DNA of 64,000 nt from Ampelocalamus luodianensis (GCA_036346255.1 CM070634.1:65924476-65988475); one strand, 5' to 3'; shown: positions 34,790 to 47,155, numbered from the stretch's first letter. Program-made: numbers and translations. The notes: generated by a model from the letters alone, not told the origin.

Positions 34790-36525
34790 TTATACAGTTT
34801 TTTCTCCCAGGTACGTTAAGATGGAGAACTGCCGTCAGCATGGCTCTTCTTCTTATGGAACATTCCTGTGATGCTAGGTATCATAAAGCTCTTTCTCAAC
34901 AACGCTTTGCTGTTCCTTTGATGCCCATCACTCTTTTCAGTGGTTTTTGCAACGGAAGCCATCTGCATGGATGGATACGCAGTTGCAAGTGATTGCGCTT
35001 CCCCCGGAGGTGGAGCCTCTGCATTTTTCTTCTGTTCCTTCTAAAGTTCACTTTGTACTGCTTTCTTTGCTACTTCCGCAATCTATGCCTTCTTAAGCAC
35101 CTCCTCTGTCGCCAATTCCATGTCCTCAATCTCCTTCCGAGCAGCTTCCATTTCTTGATTGCCTCATTCCCACTGGCTCTAACAGCTTCCACTTGAGCCA
35201 TAGCGGCAGCAACTTTCATCTCGCTCAGCTTCTCCGATTGCTCCACCTTTCGGCTTAGTGATTCAAACTCCCCTTCTGAGATTGTGTTATTTGCACCTGA
35301 TTCAGAAGTTGAGGCACGGGCAGCATTTGCTTTGTCCGATAGTTGCTTGATCCGATCAAGAGCGCTTGATTCAGCTGCTTTTGCTACTTCTGCTTCCTTC
35401 AAGGTGGACTGCAGCTTTTGCTCGGCTTCCACTAATGTAGCACGTGCTGCTTCAGTTTCATCTCTTAACTCTGCTGCACTCTTCTACATCACCAAAAGAG
35501 CCTGAAGAGCCCTTTTTTTTTTTTGACTCAGAAGACAGTTGCTGGAGAGCCAAAATCAGGTCGTCAGAAGCTTATGTTGCTTTCTATTGTGCGGCTACTG
35601 CTGCCTCAAGCTCAGATTTGCACTTCTGGAGCTTAACATGAAGGACTCCTACAATGGATTGAGTTTCTACATCCTTCTGCTTGAGCTGATTGTGTTCCTC
35701 TACAGCCTCCAACTCCAACTTCAGCGATTCAACTAAACTGCTAAGAGAACTTTGCTCTTCTGCAACTTTCTGCAACATTTCTTTACCATCATCAAGCTCT
35801 GCGATCTCTGGCATCTTCAATCGTTTTCTGCACAGATGCAATCTCAGAAGTAGTCATATCTAGTTTTTCGTGGAGGTTCTTGCAAGCCACAGGATCAAAA
35901 TCATTTCGCAAAGATGACAATTTCTTCTGAGTTTCTTCTAGAGCTTCTTTGTAAGATTTCCTGGCAATATCCTTCTCAGCAAGGATTTGTAACTCTTCTT
36001 CTTGTGCTTGCTCCGTGTCTGCCTTACCATGCATAAGTGACTTTTGAATCAGTGCAATCTCAGTACGGAGCTGAGAAGCCTTCTCCTTGTTTGCTTTAGA
36101 AGACTGCATTGACTTTTCTTCCTGCTGGGCAGCAGATAACTAAGCATCCAATGAGGTTTCAAAATCCCTTTTCAGTTTTCTAAGCTCGTATTTTGCTGGA
36201 TCAAGATCTGCCAGACCAGCAGCATACTGTTCCCTGGCATAGTCTAGCTCCTGCTTCAAAGGACCATCCTTTCCGAGTGCCTCACTAGAGCTTCCACCTT
36301 CAAGCTCCTTTGTTCGAATTTTTGCATCTTCTATTGCCTGAATAGCCAGTTCTTTGGACTTGTTGATTGCATCAAGCTTACTGTTTAGCTCCTCAACGGT
36401 TTTTTTAGCCCTCTCCAGCTCAGAGAGGACCTGAACTTTGGTTGTCTCAGCATTACTCAGCTATTCCTTGTATTTATTCAACTCTTTCTGGGCAAGTGTA
36501 GTTCTGTCTCCTTAGCTAACACTCT
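34790..36525 (-). pseudogene. Exon 3 of the WEB1-like pseudogene
   Basis: From an acceptor (GTAG/AGAGTG, 36525) the frame gives the family's VLAKETELHL-type start. It then needs a one-base shift near 36489 and meets TAGs near 36463 and 36142. Good family segments follow: RAKKTVEELNSKLDAINKSK, LEGGSSSEALGKDGPLKQEL and EEELQILAEKDIARKSYKEA. About 14 codons are missing near 35815. Stops follow near 35588. A run of T on the plus strand (about 35513-35524) shifts the frame again, and there is a stop near 35487. ARASTSESGANNTISEGEFE and VAAAMAQVEAVRASGNEA are well preserved. A shift near 35150 and stops at about 35095 and 35042 precede the C-terminus, whose last residues lie beyond a further shift at 34816. 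Confidence 0.85.
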
Positions 36526-39109
36526 CTACCTCAGACAAAATTTTAAATGTACAAAGGATCAGCATAATAACATGATATTGAAATGCAAGATAGATCCAAG
36601 TGAAGTGCAGTTGATGGATAAACACTATGTAGAGATTATCTACAGTTGCAGCATGGTAGTACATGAGCATTTATGAACTAGTATGGAAGCAATAGAAAAG
36701 AACCAACAAGTAATATAAGTGGCATATAATGCATCATTCCTAATGCACAAATCAAGATTCACGAGAACCAGTTAAGCTACTGCCCTGTAGTGCATATTCA
36801 ACACACTGTATAAGAGGAAAAAAATGTTACAGGGTTTGAAAATAGAGAAAGCAATGCATTGCCCACAGAATGGCCATATTTGTGGTCAAGTGCCATTGCA
36901 TTGGTGAATGGTTGAGCTAATTGACAAATTTTGGTCATCTATTTTTTCAGGACTTCCCCAGGGTAGGCTCTCTGACTTCAATTCGTGAAGTCAATTCTTA
37001 CTCTGTTTATTGAATAATATGGACACATCTGCAAATTTTACTTTGAACAAAGTCAGTATAATGGACAAATAAGGTCAAATTTAAAGTTTCCTTTCCCGCT
37101 ATTATTCCCTTTTCTCTTCGTTATCCCTTCTGAATCCAAATAAACCAATTAAAAAAAAGATCAATTTGAGAACATCCAATGCACTAACTGTATAAAATAT
37201 CTAGCTTTCCTTTTATGGCCATAATCGTTGCGCTTTTAGTAAAAATGAAGGGTAAATCGGGAGGGCTAGGAAATATTCAGGTACAACTGAAAATCCTCAG
37301 GCACGTCATTTTTAATATAAAATATCTGTTAAGAGAAACTGCAACAGCTGAAACAATGTTCAGACCTACCACTGAGATTAGCAATTAAAGACAGGTATTT
37401 TTTTTGTAGGTATAGTTGATATGGCGTGGCCTTATGTTGTAGTCTTTAGTTGGGTACGGGTCCAAGAACTGAGGGTAGGGTACTCATTCTCATCTAACCG
37501 TCGGCAGGATTCTTCTCTGTCGAGGTAGCCAAACTCTATGGTCTGATTAGCTAGGGAGCTAAGGATCGCCCTCCAAACTCAGCTAGGACTTTTTCCGACG
37601 AATAAGGAGACTCTGATATTTAGCTAACCGGTTAGAGATTAGCTTTATTTTTTTCTTTGTTTGATTGATAATAAATACATGCTATCTTTTTACAGAGACC
37701 ACCCGACTTAACCTCTAAAAAATAATCTATAAAAAAACTTATTTCTAACAATCCAATCTAATAATAACTTGTCTAACTGATAGATAATACTAAACACCTA
37801 ATAAATAGATTAAAAAATAATAAGTTCTTCTTCATAAACGCGGTAGCACTGTTCACATACCGCTACAGTATCTGCGGCGCTGTTCACAAATTGATACCGT
37901 ACCCGATGCTGTCTACACGCTGCTACAGTGCCTAGTGCCTTAGTCCATAACACTTTCGTTGTTGAGCGAGGGCGTGGAAGAAGCTGATCGTGGGATTGCG
38001 GATTACAAAGCAGGGGATAACGAGGGATAGGAGCATGCGAGCGATCGTCCTCCTAGTCACGGTGCGGTGTGACATGAGGCTCCGAGGGCTGCGGCTACTG
38101 AAGGTACTTCGATTAATTCTTGCTTGAGTTTAATGAGGTTACATGACATCCTTATATAGTGGATGCTGGATCTTTTTAGGGCATCTTCAATAGTATATTT
38201 ATTGTTGTTTCTTAGCTATGCCACGTTAATAAAATCATACGTGGAGAAGAGAGTGAGAGAAGAGAGAGAACAAGTCGTCTCTTTCTGAAGAGACGATTGT
38301 GTACGCGAAACAAGACATGATACATTAATTTACTCTAGTTAACATGTATGTCCGTTTTAAAGAAAAATTATAAAACATAAGTGTTGAAGAGTGTACTAAA
38401 TACTATCTATTGGAGATGTTGTTTCTAAAGATGATGTAACATATGTTAGAGACAAGATGGTCTCTAACTATTGGAGATGCCTCTAGTGGATGCGAACGCT
38501 AGCAGTCCCTTTCCTAATACGAATCAACTTCCTAATTCCTAACAGTCCTAAAGGGAATTAATTAGTAACCTACCATATTGGGAAGAGATATACTAACTTA
38601 TCTCTAATAGCTAACTATGGAATTAGTAGCCCTTTAGTGTGTGTGTGTGTAAAATCAACTCCCCTCAGTTCCCAGCGTCAAAGTCAAAAGTTGAGGTTGC
38701 AACTTCCACAATAGCTCAGTGATTGCTAAAAACTGTTTGTAGAAAACAATTTTATTATTTTAACGTTCAGAGTTTATACGAATGTCAAATATACAAATGC
38801 CAAATGGACGATGGAAAGGGGCAAACAAGGAAACTTTGTGCCTTCCATCTGTGTGTAGAAAAATTATGGTACGCTAAATCTGGTAACTTCACTGTTGATG
38901 CAAAGTTTGAATGTACAAATCCGATCACAGAATTCCAGATGTATGTTTTAAGCTAGCAGCACAAATATAGCTTTTAAACTATGAGATCTGCAACGGTCTG
39001 CTGTTGCACATTCACATGTATGATATATATATATATATACACACACTAATAAATCAGTGTTAGATACTTAAATATTATATCACAAAATATTTTGTTTCAA
39101 AAATTGTAC
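36526..39109 (-). other. Intron 2 of the WEB1-like pseudogene
   Basis: This 2.6-kb intron has donor GTACAA at 39109-39104 and acceptor AG at 36526-36527. Besides the MITE it holds AT-rich sequence and a block at about 37380-38140 rich in GCTACAGT motifs that may be another old element. No coding signal. Confidence 0.6.
38179..38481. mobile_element. MITE in intron 2 of the WEB1-like pseudogene
   Basis: The inverted ends GGCATCTTCAATAG (38180-38193) and CTATTGGAGATGCC (38468-38481) match at 13 of 14 positions around about 300 bp of AT-rich non-coding sequence. TAGTGGATGC occurs on both sides (about 38156 and 38485), but on the left it lies some bases away from the terminus, so the target duplication and superfamily stay open. 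Confidence 0.6.
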
Positions 39110-39309
39110 CTCCGCTTGAGCAGCCTTTGCCTTTCTGGCAGCAGATTTGTCAGGTGAAAACCGGACCTCGCCAAATATTCTTACTGCAGCTTTGACAGAT
39201 TCAAATGGAGCCCTAGTGTCTATTTCTCCAATCTCTGTCTTTTCTGAATCAGTGGAAGGTGGACGACCTTTTGTCCCCATATTCCCTTTGCTACAGAATT
39301 GTACGCAGC
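39110..39309 (-). pseudogene. Exon 2 of the WEB1-like pseudogene (start codon exon)
   Basis: This exon follows the acceptor TTACAG/GCTGCG. It contains ATG at 39280 and an intact 57-codon coding part (MGTKGRPPSTDSEKTEIGEI, then DTRAPFESVKAAVRIFGEVR) up to GCGGAG/GTACAA at 39110. This N-terminal motif is diagnostic of the WEB family. On its own this exon shows no lesion. Confidence 0.85.
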
Positions 39310-39384
39310 CTGTAACATAAAATCATTGGAGTTACCACTTACATCAAGTTGATAACAGATATTAGCAACAAGGGTAATGATTTG

Positions 39385-41050
39385 GACCGTGCGTCCGATT
39401 TGAATGCTTCATATCGTACGCTCATTTACCCGAGCAGCACTCTGATTTTTCTCTTTCTACGCTGCATGTACACCACCCCACCCGTATGATATGCTTGCTT
39501 CAGGATAAAGAAAGCGCGAGAAATCCCACCAGTGCGTCACCTGCACGGGTCACAATTCACATGCGTGTGGGCCCCACCCGGCCCGCGTCATCATGCATCG
39601 CGTACATATGGAGCCCGCCCTGCAGTCACTTTGAGTTTGGGGGGAAAAATCACACCATCTTTTTCTATCTCTGCGTTTATTTACAGCTCAGAAGAGATTA
39701 CGTTTATGTATTAGTAAGGTCTCATCTCATCATCCATTCATAGTATTCTACTGCTACTACATATCACGTGGCTTCAACATCCTGAGCTGAGATAATCGAG
39801 AAGGCAAATAGCGGTTAACAAAGTAAATCATTCTATGTATAATCGAGATCGTGTCGCAGACGAACAAAGCTCTCAACTCATAATTATTTTGATTTGTGAT
39901 GTTGCAACCGTTGTCCGGGGATAGTGCAACTGTTGTCCGGAGATGTTGCAACCATTGTCCTAAGATGTTGCAACCGTTATCCGGGGATATTGTAGCTATT
40001 GTCCGAGGATGTTGCAATCATTATCCAGACATGTTGCAACCGTTCTCCTAGGATGTTGCAACTGTTGTCCTAGAATGTTGCAACCGTGTACGGGTGGGAA
40101 ACTCTATCCGTACGTCCGATTCGTAGTCACTCCCTTTCTATATAATCGAGATCGTGTCACAGACGAACAAATCTCTCAACTCATAATTGTTTTGATTTGT
40201 GATGTTGCAACCATTGTCCGGTGATATTGCAACCGATGTCTTAGGATGTTGCAACTATTGTCCGGTGATATTGCAACCGATGTCTTAGGATGTTGCAACT
40301 ATTATCCTATGATGTTGCAACCATTGCCTGGGGATGTGGCAACCATTGTCCGGGTATGTTGCAACTATTGTTCTAGGATGTTGCAACCGTTGTTCGGAGA
40401 TGTTGCGACCATTGTCCGGGTATGTTACAACCATTGTTCTAGGATGTTGCAACTGTTGTCCGGGGATGTTGCAACTGTTGTCCGGATATGTTGCAACCGT
40501 TGTCCGGAGATGTTGCAACCGTTGTCTGAGGATGTTGCAACCGTGTCCGGAGGATATTGCATGCGACGACGTACTTATGCCCCTTTTACTTGTGTTAATT
40601 TTGGTCGGATAAATTAAAGTCGGGCATTTTACCCTTTGCGATGTATATGTACATACGTGAATCGGTGTGTGGTGATGTGATGCACGCACGTACGGTGAGA
40701 AAATCTTGTGCTCGTCACATACAACAACTCGGACATCCGATCCTAGTCTCAAAACGGACGTCCGAGTGCTGATATCACCCTAAAACAAAACACCTGAAAA
40801 AATTGATTTTATTTCCAACATGCTCGCGTACGTTCATGTTCTATAACCAAAGCTAGCAGAATGCACATGTATGTGAGCTAAAGGCAGCTGCGTGCATGCA
40901 GAGAGTAGGGGCCACCTGCAGCCAAAGGAGAGAGAAGGTAATTAAATTAAAAAGGCTGCACCGACATCCCAGGTACTGGACGGCTGCAACGCCGAGTTTC
41001 AAAATCCAACGGCCCAACACTGCGTACGGAGAGAATCGTGGAATCGGACG
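39385..41050. repeat. Possible old TIR element in intron 1 with internal minisatellite
   Basis: CCGTGCGTCCGATT (39387-39400) and AATCGGACGTACG (41042-41054) form an imperfect inverted pair. Related GTCCGATT/CGGACGTCCGAG motifs occur inside at about 40112 and 40755. This could be a 1.7-kb non-autonomous DNA transposon that carried the minisatellite. I could not find a clear target duplication. Confidence 0.35.
39899..40560 (+). repeat. 22-bp minisatellite (GATGTTGCAACCGTTGTCCGGG type) with higher-order duplication
   Basis: Tandem 22-bp units built on ATGTTGCAACYRTTGTCCGG occupy 39899-40088 and 40200-40560. A flanking segment beginning TATAATCGAGATCGTGTC is repeated at 39838 and 40141, so a block of 303 bp was duplicated. 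Three units equal 66 bp, so a frame stays open for 123 codons (40246-40617) as a by-product. Confidence 0.85.
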
Positions 41051-41107
41051 TACGAGTTCTAATAGCTCCCTAGCAACAATAAAATGATTCGATTTAAAAA
41101 GGAAGCT

Positions 41108-41360
41108 GAGGAGTGAGCGTAGCTCACTTAGTCAGCTCATGTTGATGCGAGGGATCCGTTGGAGGTTCGACCCTAGGTCTCACCAAAAGACTATGCTGGG
41201 GCACAGTTGATGTGAGGACTATGCAGGGACACAGTGACATAAGGGAGCTTTAGGCTCGCAATCTGTCACAGTTCGAGTGTTGCTCCTGTAGACACATCGC
41301 GGAGTTAGATACTTCTTCTTCTTTAATGTTGGATTGGATGAAGAAAAATCCCAGACATAA
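41108..41360 (+). mobile_element. SINE-like insertion with Pol III boxes
   Basis: TAGCTCACTTAGT (41120-41132) fits the tRNA A box loosely and GGTTCGACCCT (41164-41174) fits the B box well, about 33 bp apart as in tRNA-derived SINEs. It ends in an A-rich run near 41360-41369. The flanks AAAAGGAAGCT (about 41096) and AAAAAGAAGCT (about 41362) may be the target duplication. It lies in intron 1 of the WEB1-like pseudogene. Confidence 0.5.
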
Positions 41361-41708
41361 AAAAAAAGAAGCTACTAGGTAGTGAGAGAAGACAAGAGTA
41401 TTAGTACTTATGGTTTGGCAGCTAAATATCATGCTGAGAATTATTTTAACGATATTGAAGGGTTCAATTTAAAATGAATTTACTTGGTTTCTGAATTTTT
41501 CAACCCCCATTTTGAAACAACAGAGGCCGATGTATCCCAATCCATGCACTATTTTCCAGTACCAAAAATACCATTTCTCTCTTATCTTTATGTCTTCTCC
41601 AACACCCTTGAGCCCTCTTCTGCCCCCTCCAGAACATATAGTGCTCATAAAATCCATTAGCCGAGCCGGTAAAAGCGAGGCAATGAATGTAATCAAGGTA
41701 AACATGGC

Positions 41709-41949
41709 GAGGACCGAGCGAACGCTCGGTTGGCTTGTTGCGTCAGTTGAGCGAGCAGCATGTTTGGAGTTTGATCCCTGAGATCAATCTCTGCGCCTCG
41801 TTATCTGATTGGGTTGAGGTTCTATATACACATACGTGGGTGAGTTTAGTGATCTATTCAGACTAGATGTGTGTTAAAGGATGTACCCATATGTGTGTGG
41901 GTGTGCGTGTGATGTGTGTGAGTGCGTCCCGCGTGTACGAAAAAAAAAA
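41709..41949 (+). mobile_element. SINE-like retroposon with 14-bp target duplication
   Basis: AAGGTAAACATGGC flanks the insertion exactly at 41695-41708 and 41948-41961. The body begins with a tRNA-like stretch (GAGCGAACGCTCGGTTGGC) and has a B-box-like GAGTTTGATCCCTG at about 41767, and it ends in ten A residues (41940-41949). Long duplication, poly(A) tail and 240-bp length indicate retroposition by LINE machinery. It is not coding. Confidence 0.75.
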
Positions 41950-42852
41950 GGTAAACATGGCAAACTTTCTCCCTTGTCGAACATACAAAATATGCAGTGC
42001 TACTTTTGCCACCCATGTCAGAAATACTCTTTAGACATTAATAGTGACTAAATTCTAGCAGAAATGTCTCCAGCAACCATAATGTTATCATCGATTCACT
42101 ACTGTAACTATGCAAGTTCAAAAATGCAGTCTGCATCATGTGCTTCCCTGCTAATTAATGCTCCTACCCACAGAAATTTCTGGTAAACACTGTCACACAT
42201 ATGTTGAATCACTCAACTCCGATCTCTCAAACTCTATATACACGCATAAGATGGACACACACATAAACACACGGGAGTGGATGGACTCACACCAAACCGA
42301 CTCATCTGTTTCTCTCAAGAGACAAAACTATTTAAGGTCACCCCTAAACTCTTAACTAGCTAACAAATTCTACTAACCCACGTGCATGTACGTGCAAGCC
42401 AACGCATGCCATCTGACCCAACACGCACACCACACCACACCTAACAAACTCTGGCCGAGTCTCACATCTTACCTCGGCAACATACACAGGCAGCTGCGTG
42501 CACACGCAATTTCTAGCTACATGCAACTAAATGCATGCCAAAATCAAAATACAAAGATAATAATGAAAAGATTAATTCTAACAACATACACTCACAAAAC
42601 AACACGAATTCTAAAATTGCACGTTCACCAAACTTAACCAAACATTTCTTCAATTGTACATAATTACTAGCTCGTGGCTACATTTCAAACCAACTGTGAC
42701 GATTCACCAGGGCAGGCCTACAACAAATTCGCATCGTACAATCTTATTTCCATTCAAACACCCCCACCACGTCATCAAATAGAGAAATAAAATCCAAATC
42801 AAATCGATCCACAAGACCAGATCGGCCAATGCAAGAGGACAGTCAGTACCTG

Positions 42853-43017
42853 ACGACGACGGCGGAAGTTAGAGTTAAGGCTGTGAAGAGTGTGAAGGTA
42901 ATATGGGAGGTGCGGCACTACTCAATTCGAAGAGGATGCGGCGGCGTTGGAGACTTTCTGCGAGGTCGCGGGTGTTTGCAAGTTGGAGACCGCCGAGATG
43001 TCAGCGATATGCCTTAA
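42853..43017 (-). other. Candidate leader exon and promoter of the WEB1-like pseudogene
   Basis: A GC-rich segment in otherwise AT-rich DNA, ending at a consensus donor CAG/GTACTG at 42852 on the minus strand. Plant leaders often have this composition. The call depends on the gene model and is not shown by homology. The CACTA end at 43121 leaves about 100 bp of possible native promoter. Confidence 0.35.
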
Positions 43018-43387
43018 GAGACAATCATAGAGTTGATTGTATCACGTCTATGTTTATGAACTATAGAATAAATGTTATTATATGTTACTTGGATGAATTA
43101 TCATTTATAAAGATTAGTAACACTACTACAGAAAATGTCTTTATAGACGGTTCAAAAACGTTATCAAAGACGATTTCGTGAGTCATCTAAGTTTATGGAT
43201 CAGTGATGATATAAGGTCATCACACACAGTTTCGAACCGTCTGTGATGACTGATGTATTACAGACGATTTGTAAATAAAATCGTCTGTGATGAATAATGT
43301 ATCACAGACGGTTTGTAGATGAAATCGTCTGTGATATATATTCTCTATAAAGTCTCCAAGCAGTGGCTGCTTGTGTCTTTAAAATCA

Positions 43388-43390
<3 letters not shown>

Positions 43391-43458
<68 letters not shown>
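43391..43458. repeat. (TA)n microsatellite 1
   Basis: 68 bp of pure TA repeats. Any 'YIYIYI' reading frame through it is meaningless. Confidence 0.97.

Positions 43459-44226
<768 letters not shown>

Positions 44227-44295
<69 letters not shown>
44227..44295. repeat. (TA)n microsatellite 3
   Basis: 69 bp of pure TA repeats separating MITE 2 from the rest of the inverted-duplication arm. Confidence 0.97.
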
Positions 44296-44299
<4 letters not shown>

Positions 44300-44890
44300 A
44301 TTCGTGTCTCACCACTTTCGGGTGGTCGTGAAGATGAGACAACAGCTACGGGCAACTTCATCGAGTATGCAAGTTCATGAAGTATGGCTACTAGGAGAAC
44401 GCGTGGAAATACAATTACCTGGATGTCATCGATAGGTAATTGGACTTGACTTCAAGGAATGGTTGGTTGCTGATACATGAAGCCACTTCTTAGTCGGAGT
44501 AGCTACGCATCCACACCACTTTCTGAACATGGCATGGACGCACAGGTACTCCGACTGGGAATTGGCTTTATGTATCAACAACCAACTATTTCTTGATGTA
44601 AGGTCCAATTACCTATTGACGACATCCAGGTAATTGGATTTTCACGCGCTCTCCTAGCAACCATGCTTCTTGAACTTGCAGACTCGATGAGGTTGCCTGT
44701 AGTTGCTGTCTCATCCTCCTCACGACCCCCCGAAAATGGCTGGGGACTACGAACAATATATAAGTTTTAAAGGCACAAGTAGCCATTGCTTGGAGACTTT
44801 ATAGAGAAGAGATCAGGAATGGAATGGTATGATGTACCTGGGATGCAAGGGAGGGGAACTTACATAATAGAACCATCTGTGATATGGTCT

Positions 44891-45021
44891 CATATCACAA
44901 ACGGTTCCATAATAGAACTGTCCATGATATGGTCTCATATCACAAACGGTTCTATTATGGAACCGTTTGTGATATGAGACCATATCATGGACAGTTCTAT
45001 TATGGAACCGTCTGTGATATG
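44891..45021. repeat. Near-perfect 131-bp hairpin in F1
   Basis: The arms 44891-44952 and 44960-45021 are complementary at 61 of 62 positions around a 7-nt loop (44953-44959). The stem is made of CACTA subterminal motifs (ATATCACAAACGGTTC and complements). Its size is typical of miRNA- or siRNA-producing foldbacks. Transcription is not shown. Confidence 0.9.
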
Positions 45022-45327
45022 GTTGTTCTCAAGTTCTATGTTTTGAGCATATTATCATGTATACATTTACATGATATGAAAAAAATTACATGTTTATATG
45101 TCAATTTTGTCATTTGAATACTGCTAAAAATTTGCTTTAACTATGATACATATCACAGACCGATATTTATTCCACTAAACCGTCTGTGATATATAGTTCA
45201 ACATATAATATAGTAACTTCACCTCCAAACTAGTTTTTTTTTTTAGAATTTACATATGGCCAAACAGTATGGCCTGTCGCTTCTTACAAAGATTAAAAAA
45301 GTAGAAACCTAAATAAATAAAGTTTTT

Positions 45328-45860
45328 CTAGTGGCGGAGGTAGGCTGCTATCTCTGTCTTCAAAACGTCATAGGCGGCAACGGCATCGGACGGTTCGTGA
45401 TCATCGGCGAATGAAGCCCGAAATGCGTCCACCCGCTGACGCGCTCGTTCGAGTGTCTACCAAAGACCCTCGGACTATCGAATCAAGAAGAATTGAGCCC
45501 ATAGGTTCTCTTCCCTTGCTTGAGGGGTCTCAGCATGGTCGATTCGGTCACCTGCTACCTCGATTAAGCAGTCCAAGTGACGGTAAGCCTCCTGGAGACG
45601 TGCAACGTCATTTTGGAGAACCACGTTGATGATACGGTACACTCGCCGGAAGTGGGAGATCACCTAGAAGACGTGGTGGAGGAGGATGTCAAGATGGCGG
45701 AAGGTGGCCGTCACCTGCTCCAGCAAATCCTCGGGCAGAGGAGTGAGGACACTGTTTCGTCTGCGGCATTCGCCAACGTATGGCCGAACAGGTGCTCGTA
45801 CAGTATAGCGAGGAAGGCCACCAATGTTGGCGACAAGGAAAATGAAAAGGGAGCTATTAT
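45328..45860 (-). pseudogene. Small unknown gene inside F1, three premature stops
   Basis: One minus-strand frame reads GGLPRYTVRAPVRPYVGECR, LLEQVTATFRHLDILLHHVF, then stop, then RVYRIINVVLQNDVARLQEA, LDCLIEVAGDRIDHAE and EENLWAQFFLIR, two more stops, and finally TLERARQRVDAFRASFADDH and AYDVLKTEIAAYLRH with a TAG at 45328-45330. The frame is unchanged throughout, so decay was by substitution only. Composition is that of a soluble helical protein of about 180 residues. I do not recognise a family and saw no start Met. It may be a CACTA-specific accessory protein or a captured host gene. Confidence 0.5.
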
Positions 45861-46069
45861 GCTTTAGAAGTATATATTGTAGAGTTTATATGTGGAGATG
45901 ATCATCTTCGATAGCGGATGATCCTTTTTATAAACTAAGGAATAAATTCGGTGCAAGAGATGAAGAGATGCATCGGGGAGCCGAAGCAGCATTGATGCGA
46001 CGAAGAGACGCATCGGCGATGAAGAAACTCATCGAGCGACGAAGAAACTTACCGAGGAATTGTAACGAT

Positions 46070-46370
46070 ATTATCACAGACGGTTATAATTAAAAACCGG
46101 CTATGAAGTCTACAATTATCACAGATAGTTCATGTTAAGAATCGTCTGTGAAATATCACAGACGGTTGTTTGTTGAAAACCGTCTGTGATATTTCGAAAT
46201 ATCCCAGATGGTTATTGTTAAGAACCGTTTGTGATACTTCACAGAGCCGTCTGTGATATTACCTCTTCACAGATGGTTTTTAGTGCAGCTAGTAATACAG
46301 ATGGTCTCTAAACCAAAACCGTCTATGATTGCATGTAATACAGACGGTTTTGGTCAACCATCTGTGATGA
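46070..46370. repeat. Right subterminal repeat array of F1
   Basis: About ten copies of ATCACAGACGGTT or its complement AACCGTCTGTGAT, often in inverted pairs. These are the expected transposase-binding repeats near a CACTA end. Confidence 0.8.
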
Positions 46371-46401
46371 GGCATCCATTATTAGCCTTTTTGTAGTAGT
46401 G

Positions 46402-46987
46402 TATGTATGTGACTTGTTGGTGAAACACTTTATTTGTTGTATGATATCACTCTAAAAGGATCCCTTATCGGATATCACCGGTCGGTACACTAGTGACTTA
46501 TAGACCAACACATATATTGATTGATGACCGCATTTTGCCAGTCATAGACATGAGGGATATCGAATCAATAGTGTGAGCACATGCTACAAAACATGATGTT
46601 GGATTGACCCACTTTGAGAAACTATTGAGATTGTTATGTTTCTAGGTGTTATCAGTTGGTCTCAAGCAATGATGATGTATAACTCTTAGACCTGAGATCA
46701 ACATGGTTTTCTACATGTGTAATAATACACTTAAAGGTTACCAAATGCTACTCTGTCACTGAAGAGTTATAAAGGTAGCTTTCAAGTATACTATGAAATA
46801 TGTGGAGGGATATGATAGGTCAGATATGAGATTTACCCCTCCTAGTATAACATGAGAGATATATCTGAGCCCCTCGATGTGCTCAGATAAACGAAGTGCA
46901 TAGCCATATCACAAGTGATCGAAGAGTCAATCACATGAAGTTATCCATCACTAGATTGATAAAAGATTGAATAGTCCATGGATAACA
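46402..46987. other. Unassigned sequence between the two CACTA elements
   Basis: Non-coding, with no recognised element ends. Confidence 0.35.
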
Positions 46988-47155
46988 CACTACTACATAA
47001 AGGGTCATCACAAATGGTTTTTGAACTGTCTGAATTTATATGTTTGTGAAAACAGGCAGTTATCACAGACGGTTTGTGAGCCGTCTATGATAAGTCACAA
47101 CACTGACAGTTTTTTGTTGAAACCGTTTGTGAAGTTCTACTATCACGAACAATTT

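Larger units (their letters stand above)
34790..43017 (-). pseudogene. WEB1-like coiled-coil gene (DUF827/WEB family), decayed
   Basis: WEB1 family proteins are plant cytoplasmic coiled-coil proteins that maintain chloroplast photorelocation with PMI2. The structure inferred on the minus strand is a leader exon ending about 42853 (CAG/GTACTG donor), intron 1, exon 2 (39309-39110) with the start ATG at 39280, intron 2, and exon 3 (36525-34790). Exon 2 encodes the family hallmark GEIDTRAPFESVKAAVRIFG. Exon 3 encodes Ala/Glu/Lys-rich coiled coil ending with the usual FHKKKSHADGSSPS-type tail. Exon 3 carries several stops, a missing segment and at least four frame changes, so no full protein can be made. 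CACTA element F1 starts about 100 bp upstream of the leader exon. Expression is unlikely, though a stable transcript cannot be excluded. Confidence 0.85.

Noticed and set aside
39899..40560. CRISPR-like regular repeats
   Set aside because: The 22-bp units are head-to-tail without unique spacers, in a plant intron; this is a minisatellite.
40246..40617. 123-codon open frame with CCNCC repeats
   Set aside because: By-product of the 22-bp minisatellite (three units keep the frame).
46402..46987. Possible solo LTR between the CACTA elements
   Set aside because: No TG...CA borders, duplication or second copy in the window to support it.
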